DNA from: Synechococcus sp. KORDI-49
Lineage (GTDB): Bacteria > Cyanobacteriota > Cyanobacteriia > PCC-6307 > Cyanobiaceae
DNA: 64,000 nucleotides
Direction of reading: 5' to 3'
NCBI RefSeq assembly: GCF_000737575.1
Contig: NZ_CP006270.1
Span: 623,163-687,162, forward strand
Position 1 is the first letter of the stretch. Each line of letters begins with the position of its first letter. The position numbers and the translations under genes were made by a program. The notes below the pieces were generated by a model, which saw nothing but the letters and a program-made list of their open reading frames with translations, did no database searches and was not told where the DNA came from. Positions 8,140 through 16,485 of the stretch are shown here, piece after piece.

Positions 8140-11100
8140 TTATACCTGAACTGAGGAAACAAGTTCGTGCAAACCAACAATTGCCCGCAGGATTGTAATT
8201 GCATCCGAGACCCCTACCTGACCATTGCCATCAACATCCATTAGAGTGATCGGATCAACTCCTGGAAATTCAGCGAGGCGATCTTCAAGCCCAACAATAT
8301 GTCGTAAAACCATAATCGCATCTGAAACCTCATGCTGCCCACTACCATTAATATCGCCAATCAATACATCTCTTGACTGAAAAGATCCTATTGAAATCTG
8401 ATCGTTGCCGGTAAAACCAAATTCGTTTTGGCTTCCAGTCGGATTTACCACCTCGTCAGCTCGTCCTTGGACCCTGAATGTTATCGAGCCCTCATCGCTC
8501 CTGTTAAAGCTATCAGTAACAATGAATCCAACAACGACATCAATAACTTCTCCCTCGTTCAGACTCTGATAGGGAGCACCTCTCGTATCTATCGTGACGA
8601 GACCATCTGCAGAAAAACTGATTCCAGCCTGCTCCGCAGTCAGCAGAGCCTCTGATTCACCTAATGAGACAGTTTTCAAGAGAAAGCTAGATGCGTCAAA
8701 CTCGGAGTCAGGATAGCCCTTATACTTAACCAGTTCGGAATAAATATCCCCGAAGATTTTTCCACTATATATTTCATCCTCTCTTATAGGCGGTGCAGCG
8801 GAAACATAGTTCTTGGCAATTGGCCCGGGCAATGTGGTCGTCTGCCTTATTGAAAATGAAGCCCCTTCTGGAAAGGCTGAATACGGAATGTCATCTTTAT
8901 GATGATATGGCAGTTCAACTGAAGCAATAGGATTGCCTTTAAAAGCGTTGTCACCAATCGAAAGAGTTGAGTCGGGAATCACGACTCTCGTTAATCCATT
9001 ACCTACGAATGCATTGTCACCAATCGAGACGACGGAGTTCGGGATTGATACCTCTATTAGGCTATTCTCTGCAAATGCGTAATCACCAATATTAATAACG
9101 GATTCTGGAATAGCGAGCCGCAAAAGCTCATTGCTTTCAAACGCGGAATTGCCTATCGCCAATACCGAGCTAGGTATATCAACTTCTTTTAAATTGTTAC
9201 CGTAAAAAGTGTAGTCACCTATCGAAACGACAGAGTCGGGAATGTCGAGAGATGTTATTAAATTATGAGCAAATGCGCCCATTGACATCCAAGTGTCGGG
9301 GATAAAAAATTGGGCGAGCTCATTCCACTTATCACTAGAATCAATCTCTCCAATGGTACTAATAGAGTCTGGAATGACAACCTCCTTTAGGTGGTTTCCT
9401 GCAAAAGAGCCAATGCCAATTGATGATATGGAATCTGGAATGGTGACCTTATCTAGGCCACTTTTATAAAAAGCATAATTATCCACTATCTCCATGGAAC
9501 CCGGGATGGCTAGTTTTTTTAATTCACCTCCTTCAAAGGCGCCCATGCCGACAAAGGTGACAGAACTGGGTAAATCAATTTCCGTCAAATCGTTGCCCTT
9601 AAAGGCAGAATGGCCAATTGATCTAACTGAATTAGGGAGTGTTATTGCTATCAAGCTGTTTCCTTCAAAGGCAGAATTCCCGATCGACACAACGGAGTCT
9701 GAAATAAAAGCTTGCTCTAGGTTATTCCAATAAAATGCTTGATCACCAATCGATATGACATTTTCAGGAATACGGATCTCAGACAGGTCATTGTATTTAA
9801 ATGCATTGTCTCCAATAGATATTACGGAGCTTGGAATCAGAGCATTTGTCAATTGATTGCCTTCGAAGGCAGAATCGCCAATCGAGATTAAGCTGTCGGG
9901 AAGGCTTATATTGAAAATATTTTTGTATTTAAATCTCCCATCAGACGGTATCTCAGTCGAACCTTCATAGACATACAAGTAATTATTCCACAATTCATAT
10001 TTAAACTCGGGGAGAGGAGTAGGGGTTTGGACAGGAATTGGCGCTGGGCTTGGGCTTGGCGCTGGGCTTGGGCTTGGCGCTGGGATTGGGCTTGGCGCTG
10101 GAGGCCAGGTGTCCACTGCCATTGCTACTGAGACTTCAACAGCGCTGGCATGTCCGACTGAGTCAGTGAAAGCCCCTGCTGCAACTGAAATCACACCATC
10201 AGCGCTGCTGTTGCGTGTCGGCGTGAAGGTTGCTGTGTAGGAAGCCCCTGTGCCCGCAAAATTACTGAGGGCGCCGCCGCTGGCAGTCACATCCTCGAGT
10301 GCGAAATCTGTGGACGCTTCCGATAGGTTGAAACTGATTTCGGCCGTTTCACCAAACGTCAGTGACGTGTCGTCGCTTGTGATGGTGATGGTTGGAGCTG
10401 CTGTGTCCACCGTCATGGTCACCGAGCCAGCGCTGCTGGCATTACCAGCTGCGTCGGTGAAAGCTTCGGCTGCAACTGAAATCACACCATCAGCGGTGCT
10501 GTTGGCTGCCGGCGTGAAGGTCGCTGTGTAGGCAGCCCCTGTGCCAGCAAAATCGCTAAGGGCACCGCCGCTGGCATTCACGTCTCCCACAGCGAAATCT
10601 GTGGCAGCTTCCGAGAGGGTGAAGTTGATGCCAGCAGTTTCACCTGCGATCAACGAATCATCACTTGTGGTGATTTCAATGGTTGGTGCTGTGGTGTCCG
10701 GCGGGATCGTGTTCACGCTGTAGGTGATGCTCTCCACTCCGGTGTTCTTGTTGCCAGCGGCATCCGTGAAGCTGTCAGCAGCCACGGAGACAACACCATC
10801 CGTGGTGCTGTTAGCCGTTGGCGTGAAGGTTGCTGTGTAAGACGTCCCGCTTCCTTCAAAATTGCTCAGCTCACCACCGCTCACGGTCACATCTTCTGCC
10901 GTGAAGTCAGATGATGCATCCGAGAGAGTAAATGTGACGGTTGCCGTCTGACCCACGCCCAGTTGCTGAGTGTTGGTGGATATCGTCACCGTTGGTGCGG
11001 TGCGATCGACCGTGTCGATCCGCATAGAGACTGACGCACCGTCGCTGTTGACGTTGCCAGCAGAGTCGGAGAAACTTCCGGCTGCCACAGCGACCATACC

Positions 11101-11889
11101 AGTGGTAACGCTTTGCTCTGCCGGCACGAAAACAGCCGTGTACTCCGTGGGGCTGTTGGTGGTGAAGTTAATCATCTCACCACCGCTTACGGTTAGATCC
11201 TCCAGCGTAAAGTTCTCGGAATTCTCTGACAGTGTGAAGGTGATAGTTTCAGTGGTTCCTGGCGTCAGGATGTTGTTGTGCCAGCTTGTTGAAAGAGCAA
11301 TTGTTGGCGCCTGTGTATCGACCGTAATAGCAATGTTGGCGCCTTGACTGTTAGCTATACCAGCAGAATCTTTAAAAGTGTCGGCAGCGACGGAGATAAC
11401 ACCTTGACTGGTGCTGTTCGCAGTAGGCGTGAATGTTGCTGTGTAGGAATTACCGCTGCCTTCAAAGTTACTCAGAGCGCCACCACTGGAGGAGATATCT
11501 TCGACGCTAAAATCAGTGGAGGCGTCCGATAGAGTGAAGGTGATTACGGCTGTTTCATCAATTCCTAGAGTGATATCATCGCTGGCTATCGCAACTCTCG
11601 GCGAAGAAGTTTCTGATGCAACTGCATCAATATGGTCAGCAACTTGTTCAGGTAAATTGCCATTTTCTAATTGTAAGGATACATTATTTGCGTGCCCAAG
11701 GAGCAAGATATCACTATCACTGTTCTTGGCTGCTATATCTAGATCGCTATATGCACAATCCGCTATGCAGGGCGAAGCATGGGAGGCAGAATTTGCATAG
11801 CCACTCCACTCAGAGATTCTAAAAACTAGATTCCACCATGGAATCGAATCTATTAGATGCACTGATTTTCTTGCTGAATTTTTAGCCAT
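8140..11889 (-). CDS. Large surface protein: Ig-like repeats, LRR_5 (BspA-type) repeats, dockerin-like tail
   Basis: A 1249-residue protein. After about 90 unassigned N-terminal residues come five Ig-like repeats of 95-105 residues (about 95-590), each with a SYTATFTP-N-V-VAAxxFxDxAG pattern. A Pro/Ser/Ala linker at about 593-625 follows. Then about 14 LRR_5/BspA-type repeats of about 23 residues (about 640-1020), with units like IPDSVVSIGDYTFYGNNLKE. The last 75 residues hold two dockerin-like Ca-binding loops (IGDINGSGQHEVSDAI and MDVDGNGQVGVSDAI). No clear signal peptide is seen from the ATG at 11889; a TTG start lies 7 codons earlier. Base composition is more AT-rich than the neighbouring genes. 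It is likely a cell-surface or secreted adhesion/defence protein carried as cargo. Confidence 0.8.
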   Translation of the reverse strand: MAKNSARKSVHLIDSIPWWNLVFRISEWSGYANSASHASPCIADCAYSDLDIAAKNSDSDILLLGHANNVSLQLENGNLPEQVADHIDAVASETSSPRVAIASDDITLGIDETAVITFTLSDASTDFSVEDISSSGGALSNFEGSGNSYTATFTPTANSTSQGVISVAADTFKDSAGIANSQGANIAITVDTQAPTIALSTSWHNNILTPGTTETITFTLSENSENFTLEDLTVSGGEMINFTTNSPTEYTAVFVPAEQSVTTGMVAVAAGSFSDSAGNVNSDGASVSMRIDTVDRTAPTVTISTNTQQLGVGQTATVTFTLSDASSDFTAEDVTVSGGELSNFEGSGTSYTATFTPTANSTTDGVVSVAADSFTDAAGNKNTGVESITYSVNTIPPDTTAPTIEITTSDDSLIAGETAGINFTLSEAATDFAVGDVNASGGALSDFAGTGAAYTATFTPAANSTADGVISVAAEAFTDAAGNASSAGSVTMTVDTAAPTITITSDDTSLTFGETAEISFNLSEASTDFALEDVTASGGALSNFAGTGASYTATFTPTRNSSADGVISVAAGAFTDSVGHASAVEVSVAMAVDTWPPAPSPIPAPSPSPAPSPSPAPIPVQTPTPLPEFKYELWNNYLYVYEGSTEIPSDGRFKYKNIFNISLPDSLISIGDSAFEGNQLTNALIPSSVISIGDNAFKYNDLSEIRIPENVISIGDQAFYWNNLEQAFISDSVVSIGNSAFEGNSLIAITLPNSVRSIGHSAFKGNDLTEIDLPSSVTFVGMGAFEGGELKKLAIPGSMEIVDNYAFYKSGLDKVTIPDSISSIGIGSFAGNHLKEVVIPDSISTIGEIDSSDKWNELAQFFIPDTWMSMGAFAHNLITSLDIPDSVVSIGDYTFYGNNLKEVDIPSSVLAIGNSAFESNELLRLAIPESVINIGDYAFAENSLIEVSIPNSVVSIGDNAFVGNGLTRVVIPDSTLSIGDNAFKGNPIASVELPYHHKDDIPYSAFPEGASFSIRQTTTLPGPIAKNYVSAAPPIREDEIYSGKIFGDIYSELVKYKGYPDSEFDASSFLLKTVSLGESEALLTAEQAGISFSADGLVTIDTRGAPYQSLNEGEVIDVVVGFIVTDSFNRSDEGSITFRVQGRADEVVNPTGSQNEFGFTGNDQISIGSFQSRDVLIGDINGSGQHEVSDAIMVLRHIVGLEDRLAEFPGVDPITLMDVDGNGQVGVSDAITILRAIVGLHELVSSVQV

Positions 11890-12232
11890 GAAACACTGAG
11901 CCCTGCGCAAGTCTCGAGAATTCGAAAGCTGGAAGATCCAGTATATCTCTACATTTTGTCGATTTCCATAAAGCGAATACTATTATTTTCGCGCGAGTCG
12001 TGACTCACTGTCAAGTATCTCAGATGATCCAATTGAGGCTTGCTTCACCAGCAAGGGCCCCTGGGTAGATTGGCCTCCCTTATCTTGCAAAACCAACACA
12101 AAAACCGCATGTACTGCAGCACTGGTGAAGCAGTAAGACGCAGCAGATCGCTCAGAAACTGAGAAGCTGTTATCGGGAATCCTTGAGCAGCTGCATCATT
12201 TTGTTCTGCCTAGCTTTCGTGATTAAGATTGT
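11890..12232. other. AT-rich intergenic region inside the element
   Basis: About 340 bp between two minus-strand genes. It should hold the promoter of the large surface protein gene. I see no ORF, tRNA or clear terminator in it. Confidence 0.4.
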
Positions 12233-12790
12233 CTACGGTATAATTGCTGGGAAACCGTTGAATCTCACCTGTCTTTCTATGTCTTCAAGCCTGCGTTGAG
12301 TTTCCATGTTTCTAATATTTTCCTGAAAGCTCTCAAGCTGTCTAGCGCGCAATGACTCTGCCTCATAATCACTGAGGCAAATCTCTTTGCCTTTTATCAA
12401 GCCAAACAAAGCTGTTTTTCGATACACCCTTTTTCCTGGTGGGCATTGATTTGAATTCCAACTGTTGTCACCTCCCTTCTGAAGGGAGCGGGTATTTAGT
12501 GTTTCTAATTTCAAGGACTGCAATCTTTTGAATTGATTGTTGTAATACCTGAAACCGGCCCGGTTCATTGGGACGGTAAGTTTTTCATTGGGTTTCATTC
12601 CCGTTGTCCCCGGTGGTGTCTTTGCCGCTTCTGAGACCGTCATCACATTTTCTGTGCCGTCAGTAATTACAAGGTCAGCTGAACCGTCATTTCTTCCGGT
12701 AACAGTGCGCGCAAATAAATCGGCGTAGATGCTCGCCTCAACTGGTTGAGCTGCTGCCAGCAGCGGCAATAGCAACAGGAGGCGTTTCAT
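12233..12790 (-). CDS. Exported protein of unknown function
   Basis: A 185-residue protein with a clear Sec signal peptide (MKRLLLLLPLLAAAQPVEAS, probable cleavage after VEA). The mature part has two cysteines (QCPPGKRVY and KGKEICLSDY), which may pair, and a charged helical C-terminus (ESFQENIRNMETQRRLEDIE) that may form a coiled coil. No family recognised. It sits on the same strand as, and upstream of, the large surface protein gene, so it may be related to surface display; that is inference only. Confidence 0.7.
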   Translation of the reverse strand: MKRLLLLLPLLAAAQPVEASIYADLFARTVTGRNDGSADLVITDGTENVMTVSEAAKTPPGTTGMKPNEKLTVPMNRAGFRYYNNQFKRLQSLKLETLNTRSLQKGGDNSWNSNQCPPGKRVYRKTALFGLIKGKEICLSDYEAESLRARQLESFQENIRNMETQRRLEDIERQVRFNGFPAIIP

Positions 12791-12836
12791 GCCCCAAGTA
12801 TGGATCGCAGCTCTGCTTCCCTCAACTGACGGATGA

Positions 12837-13109
12837 CTACCGCACAGGCGGTCTGCACCGGACCCAGCCTGTTTTGATCATCGTCTCCCATGCCTCGATC
12901 GCGTTATGCCGCAGCATCCGTCTGCGCGTCATCGGTTCGGGTGGCCTGGGTGGCACCCATCTGTAGGTGCGCACGGCAACCCACTGTGCATGAGCGGTCG
13001 CTGAATCGGGCTTGAACTGAACGAGCTTCTGCTGATCAGCATTCGCCAGCCATCCTTCGCCACCGGGCTTCTCCGGGGGGTCATGCGTGGCACGATCCTT
13101 GCTCGGCAT
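12837..13109 (-). CDS. DUF1651 domain protein
   Basis: A 90-residue protein with the DUF1651 pattern, a family common and multicopy in marine Synechococcus and Prochlorococcus: GGEGWLANADQQKLVQFKPD early, then TRRRMLRHNAIEAWETMIKT and a final GW. Function unknown. I chose the ATG at 13109; an upstream start at 13130 is possible. Its presence inside the element shows that DUF1651 genes can travel as cargo. Confidence 0.75.
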   Translation of the reverse strand: MPSKDRATHDPPEKPGGEGWLANADQQKLVQFKPDSATAHAQWVAVRTYRWVPPRPPEPMTRRRMLRHNAIEAWETMIKTGWVRCRPPVR

Positions 13110-13184
13110 GGGATGAAGTCTGGCCAACACGGCTACCTGTGCTGGGGACGGATTTCACGACCGCCACACTCCCCCTTTCAGGGG

Positions 13185-13874
13185 ATGTGGTCTGAGCTGA
13201 TCAGTCCCATTCTCTTGTTGGAGCAGTTTTATGCCGGGGCTTTGGAAAATTACTGGTATTGCAAACAGTGGAAAGACCCCGCGAATCAGTCCAAGGGAAC
13301 GGTGTGGACGTACTGGAAAGCCGATGCGTTTAGACATGCTGGAGTCCCTCGCTTAGAGGAGGGGATGGACTGCCTGATGGGCGGGCATCATCCGAGGGAA
13401 TGCAGGCGGGGCACGAAGTGGACAGCGACGTGGGAAGACGGAACTTCATTCACGATTCGCTCCAGCCCCCAAGCAACAAAGCCACTCATGGCATCCATTG
13501 CGCAGCGCTGGGGGAACCCGCCTCGAATCCTTAAGCGTGAAGGGGGGCAAGCATTCGCAGTCGAATCCCTTGAGATACGGCGAGATTCATTTGTTTATCT
13601 CGTCCGGCTGCTCACGTTCGAGGAGACCGCGAGCGGTGCTGGCTTCTTCAAGATCGGCAAGGCCTCATCAATCCCAAACCGAATCAAGCAGTTCGGACCC
13701 TGTGAGCTGATCGCTCATGAAGCCCATCAGGATGGACCGGCAGCTCTGCATCGGGAGAAAGAGCTACACAAGCAATTTGCTGCTTACAGGCGGCCTGGAA
13801 CTGAGATTTTCATCCTGAGACCAGCAGAGCTGCAGCAAGTGGTGGCTTCCATGGCGAAATCCGACAAGCGGTGA
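13185..13874 (+). CDS. T5orf172 / GIY-YIG-like domain protein
   Basis: A 229-residue protein if started at the ATG at 13185 (frames from 13083 are also open but overlap the DUF1651 gene). Residues 137-222 form a T5orf172-type GIY-YIG fold: FVYLVRLL, then GFFKIGKASS, an LHREKELHKQFAAYR helix and the FILRPAEL strand. Such domains are nuclease-like and frequent in phages and mobile elements. The N-terminal 135 residues are Trp-rich and unassigned. It could act in DNA cleavage or defence; activity is not shown. Confidence 0.65.
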   Translation: MWSELISPILLLEQFYAGALENYWYCKQWKDPANQSKGTVWTYWKADAFRHAGVPRLEEGMDCLMGGHHPRECRRGTKWTATWEDGTSFTIRSSPQATKPLMASIAQRWGNPPRILKREGGQAFAVESLEIRRDSFVYLVRLLTFEETASGAGFFKIGKASSIPNRIKQFGPCELIAHEAHQDGPAALHREKELHKQFAAYRRPGTEIFILRPAELQQVVASMAKSDKR

Positions 13875-13965
13875 GCGAACCCCACCGGCTTGGGTCCTTT
13901 CTGGCCAAAACGGCCATGGGTCATCCTGCGGCACGGTTTTCAACTAGCGTCGCTTATTGAGAGTT

Positions 13966-14030
13966 GTTAACCGGGTTAACAATCTGCTGCCAGTTAACGG
14001 CGAGTTGATTGACGTGCAGAGTCATTAACG
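13966..14030. repeat. Cluster of GTTAAC sites at the integrase 3' end
   Basis: GTTAACCGGGTTAAC at 13966-13980 is a near-palindrome. A further GTTAACGG at 13993 and ATTAACGG at 14024 follow, the last one overlapping the integrase stop codon. Possible protein-binding sites; no function assigned. Confidence 0.3.
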
Positions 14031-15197
14031 GTTGACCGCCGCAAAATTTGCTGCCGTCGCATCTGGCTTGAAACGTGCATACGACTTCAGATGCACCTCG
14101 ATGGTGTGGCCCATCGCCTCGCTGATCTCTGCAACGGCAAGCCGTGCCGCGTGAGCCTGTTTGGCATATCGATGGCGAAAGCTGTACGGCGTCAGCTGTT
14201 CGCCCTGGTGCTCGGCTTCATCACGCAGCGCCATCCAGAACGCACGACGGCGCAGGTACTGATTCAGCGCCTGCCCACCATCGCCGTTGCGGTTTAACGG
14301 CGGGAGCTGCTCACCGACCTGCAGGCGTGCCTGGAGATTCCAATCGATGGCAGTGCCATCGGCATCACGCAGAAGCAGCGGGTGCAGCCTGCGGGGTTCC
14401 GTCTTGGCTCCTTTAGTGCCGCCCATCGATTTCTGATAGATCGTCCACAGCTCCGGTCCGTCTGCCCCGTCCTTGATGCGGAGGTGGCGTAGCTCTTCAG
14501 GACGGAGCCCATAAACAGCACAGAGCTGAATAGCGAACCGCCAGCGGTCATGCACTTCGCCTTTGGGGAGGTTGTCCAGCAGCTGGAGGATCTGAGCATC
14601 ACTGAGGGGGTATCCGATGCGCTTGGCCTTCAGCACCTCTGGAAGCGCCGCAGGCGGGCTGTAAATGGGCTTGAGGTGTCCGCGCTGCACCGCCCAGTTC
14701 AGGAAGCCGTACAGCTTCTGACGAGACGTCTGACGCATGCGTGAGCCCTGCTCCCATTGCGCAAGGCATTGCATCGCCAACGCCTCGCCGTCCACGGGTG
14801 GTTTGCCTTCGAATGCCTTGGTGCAGTTACGCAGGACTGGCAGATAGAACGTCTTCCAGGTGGTATCACCAGCGTTAGGGACAAACTGCCGATATTTTTC
14901 GATCAACTGGCTGCAATCCAGCTGCTGATGGCTGCTGGCGGTGTTGGCGTTCTGCGCTGCAGCGGCAAGGGTGATCTGTCCACCAGCCCACCGCTTGAAG
15001 ATCTGCTGAATGCGGGGCAGGGCCTGAGTGGAGCCCTCAAGGGTCCAGGCATAAGGCAGAGAAACGCTGCCAACGTCCTGAACTTGCAAACGCATCCGAC
15101 CACGGCTGTTGAGCACCTTCCAGCCCGATCCACATGACACACGCACTTGATCGCGAAAGGGCTTGACCCAGGGCTCGCTGAAGGAGATGGCTGGCAT
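14025..15197 (-). CDS. int: Tyrosine recombinase (integrase) of the element
   Basis: A 390-residue phage-type integrase. The C-terminal catalytic domain has the first Arg in VYGLRPEELRHL (about residue 232), box II in LTPYSFRHRYAKQ (about residue 340) and the nucleophile region MGHTIEVHLKSYARF with Tyr near residue 373. A SAM-like core-binding domain covers about 90-185. It probably recombines the 46-bp tRNA-Pro repeats. The gene points inward from the right end, and its promoter region holds the right arm-type repeats, so it may repress itself. Confidence 0.92.
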   Translation of the reverse strand: MPAISFSEPWVKPFRDQVRVSCGSGWKVLNSRGRMRLQVQDVGSVSLPYAWTLEGSTQALPRIQQIFKRWAGGQITLAAAAQNANTASSHQQLDCSQLIEKYRQFVPNAGDTTWKTFYLPVLRNCTKAFEGKPPVDGEALAMQCLAQWEQGSRMRQTSRQKLYGFLNWAVQRGHLKPIYSPPAALPEVLKAKRIGYPLSDAQILQLLDNLPKGEVHDRWRFAIQLCAVYGLRPEELRHLRIKDGADGPELWTIYQKSMGGTKGAKTEPRRLHPLLLRDADGTAIDWNLQARLQVGEQLPPLNRNGDGGQALNQYLRRRAFWMALRDEAEHQGEQLTPYSFRHRYAKQAHAARLAVAEISEAMGHTIEVHLKSYARFKPDATAANFAAVNR

Positions 15198-15224
15198 CCC
15201 GGGAGAGGCATGTTGCTACCAAAG

Positions 15225-15247
15225 TGTGTGCAAAATGTGTGCAAAAC
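15225..15247. promoter_or_regulatory. Right integrase arm-type repeats (TGTGTGCAAAA x2)
   Basis: TGTGTGCAAAA at 15225-15235 and again at 15236-15246, in direct tandem at an 11-bp step, 28 bp upstream of the integrase start. The 19-bp core is identical to 5576-5594 at the other end of the element. Confidence 0.65.
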
Positions 15248-15349
15248 GTCAAGCAGCTAGTGACAGCAGGTGACACCTCATGGCAGCCAAACCCAGTCAG
15301 AACTCGCATCACGACTGGAGTAAACGAGTCAGACGCGAAACAGGGGTGC

Positions 15350-15395
15350 TGCTTTGGGAGCAAGATGCCGCAGGTTCGAATCCTGTCTCCCCGAT
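15350..15395 (+). repeat. attR: right 46-bp attachment repeat
   Basis: An exact copy of 5456-5501. It holds only the anticodon-loop to 3'-end part of tRNA-Pro; the 5' half of a tRNA is missing, so it is not a second tRNA gene. Confidence 0.93.
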
Positions 15396-15430
15396 TGCCA
15401 TCTGAGCGGTGCCCCAAACCGCTTACGCGA

Positions 15431-15459
15431 ACCCGGTGCCGTCGGCATCGGGTTTTTTA
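15431..15459 (+). terminator. Original host terminator of tRNA-Pro, now beyond attR
   Basis: ACCCGGTGCC-GTC-GGCATCGGGT followed by TTTTTT. It lies 36 bp after the tRNA-like end of attR, as a tRNA terminator would, and was separated from tRNA-Pro by the insertion. Confidence 0.8.
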
Positions 15460-15561
15460 TCGCCAGGGTGAGATCATCACGATGCGCGGATCGTCCTGCC
15501 GTGAGCTCAACCTCTCTCTTCCTGCGGGTGATTGGGGAGATGTCCAATCAGCGCTTCTGCC

Positions 15562-15804
15562 ATGGCACGAAATCAGCAGGGCTCCGACAGATCCCTCCAA
15601 TCTCAAATCACGGTGAATGGTCAGATCATCAAGCTGAGCGTTCCCAGTGATCAGGCCGTTGTTGAGCGTGTTGCCGCCTTGATCGACCGCAGGGTGGCGG
15701 AAGATGATTGGCGACCGCACAGCTCCAGAGAAGCGGCGCTGAATTGCTGGGCAAAGCTCGGCGGCATCCGGGTCGCAGTGCTGAAAGCCAAAGGCCTGCT
15801 CTGA
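15562..15804 (+). CDS. Conserved small protein of unknown function
   Basis: An 80-residue protein starting MARNQQGSDRSLQSQITVNG. The middle has a predicted beta strand then the helix SDQAVVERVAALIDRRVAED. No family recognised. Codon use fits the backbone. It is the first host gene after the element. Confidence 0.6.
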   Translation: MARNQQGSDRSLQSQITVNGQIIKLSVPSDQAVVERVAALIDRRVAEDDWRPHSSREAALNCWAKLGGIRVAVLKAKGLL

Positions 15805-15846
15805 CCTCGATGGATGGAATTCGCCCAGCGGCCGTGACTCTCGACG

Positions 15847-16092
15847 TCAGCCCGCCTCGGCTGCCCAGCCGGCTTCTCCCTGCTCTGAAAAACGAACAGC
15901 CCAAAGCTCTTCACTGGTGACTCGTCCGTTTTGATCCAGCAATTCCGGATGAACAGTTTGCAACCCTGTTCTGTCCGATGGCGCCGATGACGCTGAGTTG
16001 GCAGACACTCTCATCATTCGAAAGGCCTGCAGGAGCAAACAAATGAACACAACGGCGTAGGCCAACGGAAAAAGAATTCCGAGCATCTGCAT
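15847..16092 (-). CDS. DUF2973 family small membrane protein
   Basis: An 81-residue protein with one N-terminal transmembrane helix (LFPLAYAVVFICLLLQAFRM) and a cytosolic tail with the DUF2973 signature HPELLDQNGRVTSEELWAVR. The family is restricted to cyanobacteria and has no known role. Confidence 0.8.
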   Translation of the reverse strand: MQMLGILFPLAYAVVFICLLLQAFRMMRVSANSASSAPSDRTGLQTVHPELLDQNGRVTSEELWAVRFSEQGEAGWAAEAG

Positions 16093-16194
16093 CGCAAATA
16101 TTATGAAGAAACGTTAACGGCTGCGGCCGCCCAGCGCGTTCATGTTGTTTTGACAGACGGTCACGGGCTGAACACCTCGCTCACAGTCACCGGA

Positions 16195-16344
16195 ATGGCC
16201 GATCATCGTGGATTGATGAAAGATGAAATCAAGCTGGTCACAACGTTTCTGCTGCTGAATTTCTCTGTCGTCGCTCTGGCTGTCGCCGGGTATCAGAAGG
16301 CAGGCATGAACCTCAGCGCCGTGGTGAGCCACCTCGGGGGCTGA
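16195..16344 (+). CDS. Putative small single-helix membrane protein
   Basis: A 49-residue frame from the ATG at 16195, or 42 residues from 16216. It contains one hydrophobic helix (TTFLLLNFSVVALAVAGYQK). Nothing else is recognisable. It is divergent from the DUF2973 gene. Confidence 0.45.
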   Translation: MADHRGLMKDEIKLVTTFLLLNFSVVALAVAGYQKAGMNLSAVVSHLGG

Positions 16345-16485
16345 TGGCAATTGCTTGGCAAGGCATCCCGCTGCCGGCACCACCCCGACACGACCCTGAC
16401 ACGTCCTGCTCGCCTGCAAAGCTGCCTTCATAGACACAAGGCGGAGAATGCTGCCGCGTTAGAAGGCCTGCGTTGCCCGCAAACG

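Larger units (their letters stand above)
5456..15395. mobile_element. Integrative element in tRNA-Pro (satellite/tycheposon-like), about 9.9 kb
   Basis: The element is bounded by perfect 46-bp direct repeats at 5456-5501 and 15350-15395, that is 9,894 bp from repeat start to repeat start. Inside are an HTH/excisionase-like gene, a RepA-like ATPase, cargo genes and a tyrosine integrase whose gene abuts the right end. Identical integrase arm-type repeats lie near each end. No capsid, portal, terminase or tail gene is seen, so it is not a complete prophage. Architecture matches tRNA-targeted satellite-like elements known in marine picocyanobacteria; that class assignment is inference. Confidence 0.9.

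Noticed and set aside
8900-9900. A CRISPR-like or tandem DNA repeat, because similar segments recur every 69 bases
   Set aside because: The periodicity is the coding of about 23-residue LRR units in one open frame, with imperfect repeats and no constant spacer.
15350-15395. A second tRNA-Pro gene
   Set aside because: Only the anticodon-loop to 3'-end part is present; the 5' acceptor strand and D arm are missing. It is the right attachment repeat.
5456-15395. A full prophage
   Set aside because: No capsid, portal, tail, terminase or lysis genes are seen in the interval.
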